From positions 1 through 20,736 of the forward strand of contig JAUXDG010000016.1 of NCBI GenBank assembly GCA_030618475.1: a stretch of DNA of 20,736 nucleotides, written 5' to 3'. Position numbers and translations under genes: made by a program. The notes beneath the pieces were generated by a model. The model saw only the letters and a program-made list of their open reading frames with translations, had not been told where the DNA came from and ran no database searches. This DNA is from Gammaproteobacteria bacterium. GTDB taxonomy: Bacteria > Pseudomonadota > Gammaproteobacteria > DSM-19610. Positions within the stretch are counted from its first letter, which is position 1. Every line of letters starts with the position of its first letter. Below, one piece after another: positions 1 to 6,416 of the stretch.

Positions 1-402
1 GCCTTTTTCCTGTTCGGAGGCGGGCACGGTGGAGAACTTGGCTTCGGAACAACCCATACGGATGTAGTCCGCGGCCATTTCCTGTGTGGTCTCGCGCATG
101 TCGTCTTCATCCGGGCGAATCCAGATGACACCTTCGCGCAGATTGGCGCGTGAAATGGTGACGCCTTCGAAGTTAAAGGCCTCGGTCTTGGCGCGGCGTG
201 AACAGGCGCCGATGACAACGCGGTTGACGCCTTCGTTGTCTATGTCGTCCTGGATCATCTTCACGCCTTCGGCTGAACACAGGAAGTCGTGCTGCTGCAC
301 CACCTGGGCCTTGCCGTCGCGCTGGGCGATGGTGGCCAGTTCGTCGCAGTCCAGGCGTTCGCCCAGGCCGCAACCCTTGCATACATAAGCTCCAATTTTC
401 AT
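1..402 (-). CDS. qmoB: QmoB-type electron-transfer flavoprotein, N-terminal part (runs off left edge)
   Basis: Only the first 134 codons are present; the gene continues beyond base 1. QmoB is an HdrA-like flavin and iron-sulfur protein of the QmoABC complex, which links APS reductase (AprBA) to the membrane quinone pool. In sulfur oxidisers electrons are thought to flow from AprBA to Qmo. The fragment begins MKIGAYVCKGCGLGERLDC, followed by an HDFLCSAEG stretch and later IGACSRRAKTE. This cysteine-bearing HdrA/QmoB amino-terminal pattern is what I recognise. The ATG lies 12 bases after the qmoA stop with only a weak ribosome-binding site, so translational coupling to qmoA is likely. Other HdrA-like proteins share this amino-terminal domain, so the symbol rests largely on the neighbouring qmoA. 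Confidence 0.8.
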   Translation of the reverse strand, partial: MKIGAYVCKGCGLGERLDCDELATIAQRDGKAQVVQQHDFLCSAEGVKMIQDDIDNEGVNRVVIGACSRRAKTEAFNFEGVTISRANLREGVIWIRPDEDDMRETTQEMAADYIRMGCSEAKFSTVPASEQEKG

Positions 403-414
403 ATCAGCCACAGC

Positions 415-1701
415 TTAACCCTCCGCTCTAGCAACTTTGTTCACCACCTGGATGGCGCGCAATGCGCTGGCCGTCGCGCTTTGTACCGCGCGGTTGACAT
501 CCAGGGCATCGGAAGAGCAACCGGCAGCGAAAAACGCGCCATTGGCTTCATCCAGTTCCACAAAACCTTCTTCGTTAAGCACGACTTCCATGGGGAAGCC
601 GTCGGCCGGCACGCTGGGTTCCATACCGATCGCCAGCACGACCAGTTCGTGCGGGTTGCTGTAACGCTGATAACCCTCGGTATCCACACCGTGCAGGACC
701 GGGTTGCCGGTTTCCTTGTCTTCGGTAATGGAGGCGACCTTGGATTTGGTGAAGGTGATGTTGGAATCATCCTGCACCGACTGGTAGAAATCGTCGATAC
801 GGTCGATGGCGCGGATGTCGATGTAGTACACCGTGCCCTTGGCGTCGTCGCCGTACTGTTCGCGCAGGTAAGTGGTCTGCTTCAGGCTGGCCATGCAGCA
901 GATGCGCGAGCAGTGCTTGAGGTGGTTCAGGTCACGCGAACCGGCGCACTGAATGAAGGCCACGTCTTTGGCTTGCTTGCCGTCACTCGGGCGCAGGATT
1001 TTGCCGCCGGTCGGACCGTGCGGGTCGAGCATGCGCTCGAACTCGACGCTGGTGATGACGTTGGCGAAGCGGTCATAGCCGTAGGGCTGAATTTTGGCGG
1101 CATCGTAAGGCTTCCAGCCGGTGGCCCAGATGACAGCGCCAACGGTGATGGTGGTTTCTTCTTCCTGCATATCCAGGTCGATGGCGTCGTATTTGCAGGC
1201 TGCCTTCGCTGTGTCCGCGTCGGCCGTGCCGATTATGCGCGAATCCAGCACAAAGCGCTCCGGATAGGCCTGGTTGAACGGGCGGTAGGCAGCTTTGCGC
1301 TTGCTCAGTCCGTAGTTGTATTCGTCGTCAAACTCGGCTTCAACGGCGTCACCGCAGGCGCCGCAGTTGGTGCAGTTTTCATTGACGTAACGCGGGCTGG
1401 TTTTCAGCGTAACGCTGTAATTGCCGGCTTCGCCGTCGATGTTGGTGACTTCCGTCATGGCCATGACGCGCAGGTTACGGTTAGCCTTGATACGACGGAG
1501 GTTGATCTCCAGCCCGCACTTGGGATGGCAGAGCTTGGGGAAATACTTGTATAACTGGCTTACGCGGCCGCCGATTGATGGATTTTTTTCCACCAGAATC
1601 ACCTGCTTGCCGTACTCTGCGGCCTCCAGGGCGGCTGTCATACCGCTGATGCCGCCACCTACCACCAGAATGGACTGGTTGGTTGCGATAACCTCTGACA
1701 T
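415..1701 (-). CDS. qmoA: QmoA, HdrA-like FAD protein of the quinone-interacting APS reductase complex
   Basis: A 428-residue soluble flavoprotein, close to the usual QmoA length. Residues 11-20 (ILVVGGGISG) form the FAD dinucleotide-binding loop and E38 ends the second strand. A YFPKLCHPKCGLEIN segment (C58, C62) and a CxxCxxC group (C110, C113, C116) are typical of QmoA/HdrA and suggest iron-sulfur or redox cysteines. FIQCAGSRD and HCSRICCMASLKQ near the middle and a second FAD motif (VVLAIGMEPS, AGCSSDALDVN) near the end complete the family pattern. The start is supported by a GGAGGA ribosome-binding site 6 bases upstream. Sulfate reducers and sulfur oxidisers often have aprBA directly upstream of qmoA; here the upstream gene is divergent, so qmoA opens its own transcript. 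The complex would act at the cytoplasmic face of the membrane with QmoC. Confidence 0.92.
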   Translation of the reverse strand: MSEVIATNQSILVVGGGISGMTAALEAAEYGKQVILVEKNPSIGGRVSQLYKYFPKLCHPKCGLEINLRRIKANRNLRVMAMTEVTNIDGEAGNYSVTLKTSPRYVNENCTNCGACGDAVEAEFDDEYNYGLSKRKAAYRPFNQAYPERFVLDSRIIGTADADTAKAACKYDAIDLDMQEEETTITVGAVIWATGWKPYDAAKIQPYGYDRFANVITSVEFERMLDPHGPTGGKILRPSDGKQAKDVAFIQCAGSRDLNHLKHCSRICCMASLKQTTYLREQYGDDAKGTVYYIDIRAIDRIDDFYQSVQDDSNITFTKSKVASITEDKETGNPVLHGVDTEGYQRYSNPHELVVLAIGMEPSVPADGFPMEVVLNEEGFVELDEANGAFFAAGCSSDALDVNRAVQSATASALRAIQVVNKVARAEG

Positions 1702-1832
1702 GGATATTCCTCCGCAGGGTCACTGTGACTAAGAAACCAGAGCCGATCGGGAACCGGACCGGGATGAAAAATCAGGAGGCCAACCATACTCCTCCCCCCA
1801 GGGTGGCGCTAGAGGATGTATCTATAAAGAGC

Positions 1833-1847
1833 ATCGAATCTTTCGAT
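1833..1847. promoter_or_regulatory. Perfect inverted repeat, possible operator
   Basis: ATCGAA-TCT-TTCGAT has 6-bp arms around a 3-bp spacer and lies between the divergent qmoA and cbbQ-like genes. Its position would suit a regulator acting on both. No known consensus is recognised, and a 6-bp inverted repeat can occur by chance. Confidence 0.3.
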
Positions 1848-1859
1848 AACAAAATAGAA

Positions 1860-1885
1860 CGCATATATAACACCCTGTATTTGTG
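1860..1885 (+). repeat. 26-nt motif shared with the nrdJ leader (copy 1)
   Basis: The sequence opens with CGCATATA and ends in TTGTG. It matches 21 of 26 positions, mostly differing by transitions, with 6306-6331 in the nrdJ leader. This copy lies 57 bp before the chosen cbbQ-like start. It could be a regulator site or leader element; the function is unknown. Confidence 0.35.
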
Positions 1886-1942
1886 GGCTTTGTTGCTGGC
1901 GGCGCGGAGACAGGGTACCTTTATGCAGGATTAGACAGGAAA

Positions 1943-2761
1943 ATGGCAATGACAGCGCAAGTCCTCAAACCAGAAGAGTATTTTATTACCGACGAGCCCT
2001 ATTACGAGCCGGTAGGCAACGAAATCGAGGTCTTTGAGGCCGCCTACCAGAATCAGTTGCCGGTGCTTTTGAAGGGACCAACGGGCTGTGGCAAGACCCG
2101 CTTCATGGAGCATATGGCATGGCGCCTGAAGCGGCCGCTGATCACGGTCTCCTGCCACGACGATCTGACAGCATCCGATCTGGTGGGACGTTTCCTGATC
2201 AGCGGCGGCGAAACCGTGTGGGTGGATGGGCCTCTGGCCAGGGCCGTACGCTCGGGTGGCATCTGTTACCTGGATGAGGTCGTCGAAGCGCGCAAGGATA
2301 CCACGGTGGTTATTCACCCGCTGGCCGACGACCGGCGGGTGTTGCCCATGGAAAAGCTCGGAGAGTTGCTTGAAGCCGGTTCCGATTTCTGCCTGGCTAT
2401 TTCATACAATCCGGGCTACCAGAGCGTGCTCAAGGATTTGAAGCAGAGCACGCGGCAGCGTTTCGTGGCGCTGGAGTTCGATTATCCCTCCGCTGAGCTG
2501 GAAGCGAAAATCGTGGCCAATGAGGGCGGTATCGAGCTTGCCATGGCCGGGCAACTGGTGAAATTTGCCCGCATGACCCGCAATCTCAAAGGCAGTGGCC
2601 TGGAGGAGGGTGCCAGCACACGCCTGCTGGTGCATGCTGCAAAACTGATAAAAAGTGGTATTCAGCCGGTTGTGGCGTGCCGCTGCAGTATTGCCCAGGC
2701 GCTTAGCGACGATGAGGAAATGCTTATTGCCGTCAATGAGTTGAGTGCCGCTATCTTTTAG
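1943..2761 (+). CDS. cbbQ: MoxR-type AAA+ ATPase of the CbbQ/NirQ/NorQ family
   Basis: A 272-residue ATPase. Family members work as hexameric motors with a VWA-domain partner (CbbO/NorD) to activate or remodel a metalloenzyme, such as RubisCO for CbbQO or nitric oxide reductase for NorQD. Walker A is GPTGCGKT at residues 45-52, Walker B is ICYLDEVVEA near 110, and a sensor-like SYNPGYQ follows. The C-terminal part carries the CbbQ_C-type lid with the ending VACRCSIAQALSDDEE. ATG 1943 and ATG 1949 are both possible, with AGGA at 1937-1940; a GTG at 1883 would add 20 residues that look foreign. The stop TAG is built from the target TA plus the first G of the inserted element. The adjacent VWA gene is the obvious partner. 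No RubisCO or nor gene is visible, so the target enzyme is unknown and the symbol denotes family only. Confidence 0.88.
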   Translation: MAMTAQVLKPEEYFITDEPYYEPVGNEIEVFEAAYQNQLPVLLKGPTGCGKTRFMEHMAWRLKRPLITVSCHDDLTASDLVGRFLISGGETVWVDGPLARAVRSGGICYLDEVVEARKDTTVVIHPLADDRRVLPMEKLGELLEAGSDFCLAISYNPGYQSVLKDLKQSTRQRFVALEFDYPSAELEAKIVANEGGIELAMAGQLVKFARMTRNLKGSGLEEGASTRLLVHAAKLIKSGIQPVVACRCSIAQALSDDEEMLIAVNELSAAIF

Positions 2762-3025
2762 GGCCTGTTAACACTATGGAAGCGCCAGCGTTGCTGCCCC
2801 AAAATCGGCCAGGCAAGGCACGAGGAGAGAAGTTTAGTGACTCTAAATGAGCGACGAGTAACGCCGGCTGGCCGATTTTGGGGCGCAACCCGAAGGGACG
2901 GGGCCATTTTTCCGCAGGCCTGCGTTGCCGCTCGCTTATGTACGGCAGGCACATGGCACTCGCGGCGCCTTGTCCTGCAAAAAAATGGCCGCCGTCGCTG
3001 GTGTTTCCATAGTGTTAACAGGCCC
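2761..3025. mobile_element. MITE-like element, 265 bp, with 30-bp terminal inverted repeats and TA duplication
   Basis: The ends (2761-2790 and 2996-3025) are inverted repeats beginning GGGCCTGTTAACACTATGGA and matching at 28 of 30 positions. Inside lie two further hairpins: 2797-2812 with 2868-2883 (16 of 16) and 2902-2918 with 2974-2990 (15 of 17), giving a branched, cruciform-capable layout. TA flanks both sides (2759-2760 and 3026-3027), as expected of a TA target duplication made by IS630/Tc1-mariner-like transposases. There is no transposase; the short frames inside are mirror images ending FHSVNRP, a product of the terminal repeats. It separates two genes that previously overlapped at TAATG. 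Parent transposon family not identified. Confidence 0.85.
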
Positions 3026-3027
3026 TA

Positions 3028-6000
3028 ATGGTCGAGCTCCCGACCATTGCCGAATCCGCCACCCGGGACGCCCTGGTGGAAACACCGTTCGATGATTACG
3101 AACTGATTGACTTCGGTCGTGGCCGCAAGCTGGAACGCTGGGGCCCGTATGTCACCGAGTCTCCGGATCGCCACGCTGTCGGTGAGCGCGGCAAGGTGTC
3201 GTGGCAGGCCGACTGGATTTATGTTGATGAAGTCGGGCAGGGTGGTCACTGGCAAGCGACCCGCAGCGGGCTCGACAGGCAATGGACCGTGCAGCTGGGG
3301 GAGGCGACTGTGGTCTGCCGCCTTGAACCGCAGGGCCGTGTTGGCTTGCGTGGGCGGGAACTTCTGTGTGCCACCTGGATTGGTCAACGCATCGAAGGCT
3401 GTTATGACCTCGAAGAGCTGACCGTCTTGAACCTGTTCGCCGGCAACGGTTACGTGACCGCGCAGGCGCTGGCGGCGGGCGCCACTGTGGTGCATGTCGA
3501 GGCCGATGGCGACATGCTGGAGCTTGCGCGCCGGCAGGCCGGCCGGCTAAACGTGGAGTACGTTCAGGACAATGTCATGGATTTTGTCGAAGCGCTGCTG
3601 CGTCGTCAGCAGCGCTTCGACGTGATTGTGTTGCCGGCCCCGGATCTCGGGCACGGCCCGAAGGGACAGCTTTGGGATCGTGAAGTGGATTTGTCCAGAC
3701 TGCTGAAATACCTCCCCAGACTGGTGACCGAGGACTGCCTGGGGATCTGGTTATCGACCGACGGCGGAGCTATTACCTGGAAAGCCGAAAGCCTCGGCCA
3801 GTTGCTGCACGAGGTCCTGCCCGGTCGCACCATAGAGCCTCTGAACCTGGGTGTGGCGACAGCAGATGGCCGGGTGCTGCCGGCCGGTGTCGCGGCGCGC
3901 TGGTATGATGAAACCGGGTTTCTGCAAACCAGTGGTATGCCGTTGACAGCGGCACAGCTCGAAGAACGCCTCGATACGCATATGGTATCCCTGGGTGCTG
4001 CGGAAGAGCCTGCATGTGCACTGGCCGACTATTCGCGCCAGCAGCAGGATTTCGTATTGCGTTGCGCAGCTATGGTGGCGCGTACCAGCTCCGGTATGGC
4101 GTTTAACTTTGTGTCGCATGTCTGTAGCGCGCTACGCCTCATGGATGAAGCGGGTGTGGAAGCCTGGCTGCTGCACTGCATGGATGTCTACGATACCAAG
4201 GGCTTGCATTCTGCTGTCGTTGCCTTCAAAGACGTTGACAATTTCGCGCGCGGGTACAGGGAGCGTGCCACCGGGCTGGCACTGGACGAGATCGCCAACG
4301 TACTCGAAGCCTTTGTGCACGGCCTCAACGGCCGTTGCCTGAAGGTGGCATGCGGAGAACATGTCTTTACCGATAGCGAATCCCTGTTTCTGCCGAATGT
4401 TATCAGCCGATTCAAACAGCGCGATAAAAACTTTCAGTTATATAAAGCGATGGCGGTGCACCAGTGGGCGCAGACCTGGTACGGAACCTGGCGCGTCGAT
4501 ATCAGCGAAGCATTGAGCCGTTATCCGGACTACCCGTTGGCGCTGAATTGTTTTCATGCCCTGGAGACCTTACGCCTGGATGCGCGTGTCAGTCAGATGT
4601 TGCCCGGCGTTTTTCGTCAACTTCAGGAATTCCGACAGGCAACGGATGCATCGATGGATGAAGCCTGGCAGCAGGCGGCGCGGCGATTAGCGTGCACGGA
4701 TGCGACAGTCCAGGACAGTCTGAGTCTCATAGAACCAACAATGGACAGCGCCTTGCCGGTAGCACCTCTTTACCAGGGTGTGCTTCGTCCAGACGAAGTC
4801 AGCAAGGTGCGCAAGGCACGCATGGAGGCGGACAAGCAGGCCTTCCGTATTGGCCTGTTGAAAATACAGAATGATTTAAAGCGCAGGCAAGCGGAGCAGC
4901 ACGAGGACGAAACACAGCAAGAAAACACGGCAGCAGCGAGCGGCGATGAAAAGCCGGCATTCGGCCTTCGCAAAATCGAAGCGGAAGAAACGGCGGACGG
5001 ATTTGCCTTTCAAATCGAGCTGGATGGCAGGCCGCTGCCGGTGCCGGATAATGTCAAGAGTAGCATGGCATCCATCCTCCAGGATCTGGGCGATATCCCG
5101 GAAGAGTATCTGTATGCGGCGGGTGATGGTGCCTATTTTGCCGGAGATATCGGCGAACGCAGGGCTGACGATGTCTGGAAGGGTACCTATCATGAGGAGG
5201 GTGCGTTTCTCTATAACGAGTGGGACTATGAACGCCAGAATTACCGCAAGAACTGGGCGGTGTTGCGCGAAATGGATGTGCATCCGACGCACGATCATTT
5301 CATTGACAGGACCTTGCACAAGTATCGTGGCCTGGCCATGGATCTGCGGCGCACTTTTGAGGCGCTGCGTGGCGAGGACAAGCTGTTAAAGAAACAGCCG
5401 TATGGTGATGATGTTGATATCGATGCACTGGTCGAAGCCGTGGCGGATACACAGCATGGCGAGGAAATGACGGATCGCCTGTTCGTAAAATTGCACAAGC
5501 TGGAACGCAATATCGCCGTGATGTTTATGGTGGACATGAGCGGTTCCACCAAGGGCTGGATCAATGATGCAGAGCGCGAGGCGCTGGCATTGTTGTGCGA
5601 AGCGCTGGAAACACTGGGCGATCGCTATGCAATTTACGGCTTTTCCGGTATGACGCGCAAGCGCTGCGAAGTCTACCGTGTCAAGAGCTTTGACGACCGC
5701 TATGATGATGATGTCAAGGCGCGTATCAGCGGTATACGGCCAAAGGATTATACGCGCATGGGTGTGACCATCAGGCACCTGAGCTATCTGCTCAATCAGG
5801 TCGAGGCGCGTACCAGGCTGTTGATCACCCTGTCTGACGGAAAACCCGATGATTACGATACCTACCGTGGCGCCTACGGCATTGAAGATACCCGGATGGC
5901 GTTGATCGAAGCCAAACGCAGCGGCATTCATCCCTTTTGCATTACCATCGACAACGAGGCGCGCGACTACCTGCCGCATATGTATGGTGCGGCTAACTAT

Positions 6001-6069
6001 GCGGTGATTGATGAAGTTCGCAAGCTGCCGCTGAAGGTGTCGGACATCTATCGGCGCTTGACGACATGA
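3028..6069 (+). CDS. Methyltransferase-like domain fused to a CbbO/NorD-type VWA protein
   Basis: The 1013 residues fall into three parts. Residues 1-330 resemble a class I SAM-dependent methyltransferase of the RlmI/COG1092 kind: FDDYELIDFGRGRKLERWGPY near the start and Rossmann motif I LNLFAGNGY at 134-142 followed by VVHVEADGD. The usual DPP-like catalytic motif reads VLPAPD. Residues 340-800 are a helical CbbO/NorD-like region with an HQWAQTWYGTWR segment. Residues 825-1013 are a VWA domain with metal-site motif DMSGST at 836-841, a TRMGVT segment and LSDGKPDD at 935-942. CbbO and NorD normally lack such a methyltransferase domain, so this is a fusion. The partner is the CbbQ-type ATPase upstream; the pair would act as a cytoplasmic remodelling machine. 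The ATG originally overlapped the cbbQ stop, and a MITE now intervenes. The target and any methylation activity are unknown. Confidence 0.85.
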   Translation: MVELPTIAESATRDALVETPFDDYELIDFGRGRKLERWGPYVTESPDRHAVGERGKVSWQADWIYVDEVGQGGHWQATRSGLDRQWTVQLGEATVVCRLEPQGRVGLRGRELLCATWIGQRIEGCYDLEELTVLNLFAGNGYVTAQALAAGATVVHVEADGDMLELARRQAGRLNVEYVQDNVMDFVEALLRRQQRFDVIVLPAPDLGHGPKGQLWDREVDLSRLLKYLPRLVTEDCLGIWLSTDGGAITWKAESLGQLLHEVLPGRTIEPLNLGVATADGRVLPAGVAARWYDETGFLQTSGMPLTAAQLEERLDTHMVSLGAAEEPACALADYSRQQQDFVLRCAAMVARTSSGMAFNFVSHVCSALRLMDEAGVEAWLLHCMDVYDTKGLHSAVVAFKDVDNFARGYRERATGLALDEIANVLEAFVHGLNGRCLKVACGEHVFTDSESLFLPNVISRFKQRDKNFQLYKAMAVHQWAQTWYGTWRVDISEALSRYPDYPLALNCFHALETLRLDARVSQMLPGVFRQLQEFRQATDASMDEAWQQAARRLACTDATVQDSLSLIEPTMDSALPVAPLYQGVLRPDEVSKVRKARMEADKQAFRIGLLKIQNDLKRRQAEQHEDETQQENTAAASGDEKPAFGLRKIEAEETADGFAFQIELDGRPLPVPDNVKSSMASILQDLGDIPEEYLYAAGDGAYFAGDIGERRADDVWKGTYHEEGAFLYNEWDYERQNYRKNWAVLREMDVHPTHDHFIDRTLHKYRGLAMDLRRTFEALRGEDKLLKKQPYGDDVDIDALVEAVADTQHGEEMTDRLFVKLHKLERNIAVMFMVDMSGSTKGWINDAEREALALLCEALETLGDRYAIYGFSGMTRKRCEVYRVKSFDDRYDDDVKARISGIRPKDYTRMGVTIRHLSYLLNQVEARTRLLITLSDGKPDDYDTYRGAYGIEDTRMALIEAKRSGIHPFCITIDNEARDYLPHMYGAANYAVIDEVRKLPLKVSDIYRRLTT

Positions 6070-6115
6070 GCGCTTTCACGTCTTTTCGCGTGTCTGGCGA
6101 TTATTCGGCAACAGC

Positions 6116-6143
6116 TTGCCGTATATCAGTACCACAATATATA
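6116..6143 (+). promoter_or_regulatory. Possible nrdJ distal promoter under the NrdR box
   Basis: TTGCCG (6116-6121) and TATATA (6138-6143) are 16 bp apart; TATAGT (6140-6145) at 18 bp is an alternative -10. The -10 lies inside the NrdR box, a layout that would let NrdR block RNA polymerase. Predicted from spacing and hexamer similarity only. Confidence 0.4.
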
Positions 6144-6147
6144 GTGT
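6132..6147. promoter_or_regulatory. NrdR box
   Basis: CCACAATATATAGTGT matches the known NrdR consensus (acaCwAtATaTwGtgt) at 15 of 16 positions, including the whole central core. NrdR is the dATP/ATP-sensing repressor of ribonucleotide reductase operons, and the next gene downstream is nrdJ, so the assignment is strong. NrdR sites usually come in pairs about three helical turns apart; I could not find a good second copy here. Confidence 0.85.
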
Positions 6148-6269
6148 TTTTCTGTTTGATAGATTTCTCCCGGTATAAGCTCGAATTCGCTTCAGCCGCA
6201 GCTAAATGTAAAATTGTAACTATCTGAAATATAAGTAAAATATAAATATTAATAATTTTTGATTTTGGC

Positions 6270-6298
6270 TTGACAGGTGCCCGGGTGGCGCCTAATCT
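6270..6298 (+). promoter_or_regulatory. Sigma-70-like promoter before nrdJ (proximal)
   Basis: A perfect -35 TTGACA (6270-6275) and a weak -10 TAATCT (6293-6298) are separated by 17 bp. A strongly AT-rich block (about 6217-6266) directly upstream could act as an UP element. Transcription would start near 6305, leaving about 110 nt of leader before nrdJ. This promoter lies well outside the NrdR box, so it may escape NrdR control. Confidence 0.5.
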
Positions 6299-6305
6299 TA
6301 TTAAG

Positions 6306-6331
6306 CGCATATACAACATCTTGTGGTTGTG
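6306..6331 (+). repeat. 26-nt motif shared with the cbbQ leader (copy 2)
   Basis: Second copy of the motif at 1860-1885 (21 of 26 identical), in the same orientation. It lies 85 bp before the nrdJ start and just downstream of the proximal promoter -10, so it would fall in the early transcribed leader. Function unknown. Confidence 0.35.
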
Positions 6332-6416
6332 TCGAACATGATACCAATATGTCGGGGTCGGTACTGGAAACGGCAGCAACCGCAGTAAAATCCATTACAA
6401 GGAGTCAGGAATCGCA

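Larger units (their letters stand above)
1702..1942. promoter_or_regulatory. Divergent control region between qmoA and the cbbQ-like gene
   Basis: This 241-bp gap must hold the promoters of both divergent transcripts. Its right half is AT-rich (TATAAA near 1823; ATATATAA at 1863-1870), while the left half is GC-rich and includes the qmoA leader. A reading frame crosses it on the plus strand (1725-1934), but its protein resembles nothing and its composition does not look coding. No hexamer pair was convincing enough to assign a transcription start in either direction. Confidence 0.5.

Noticed and set aside
289..1554. 421-codon open frame on the plus strand, antisense to qmoA
   Set aside because: It mirrors the codon structure of a clearly recognised qmoA, has no homology that I recognise and no ribosome-binding site; long shadow frames are common at this GC.
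1725..1934. 69-codon plus-strand frame between qmoA and the cbbQ-like gene
   Set aside because: Protein has no recognisable pattern and covers the divergent promoter region; no ribosome-binding site.
1883..1942. GTG start giving the cbbQ-like protein 20 more residues
   Set aside because: The extra residues (MGFVAGGAETGYLYAGLDRK) do not fit the family start; AGGA at 1937-1940 supports ATG 1943 or 1949.
2758..3028. Two 63-64 codon frames inside the MITE, both ending in FHSVNRP
   Set aside because: They lie on opposite strands and end identically because both read out through the terminal inverted repeats; a structural by-product, not genes.
1943..6069. Interpretation as a RubisCO activase (CbbQO) locus
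   Set aside because: No RubisCO gene is in the window and the VWA partner has an extra domain, so only family membership is claimed.
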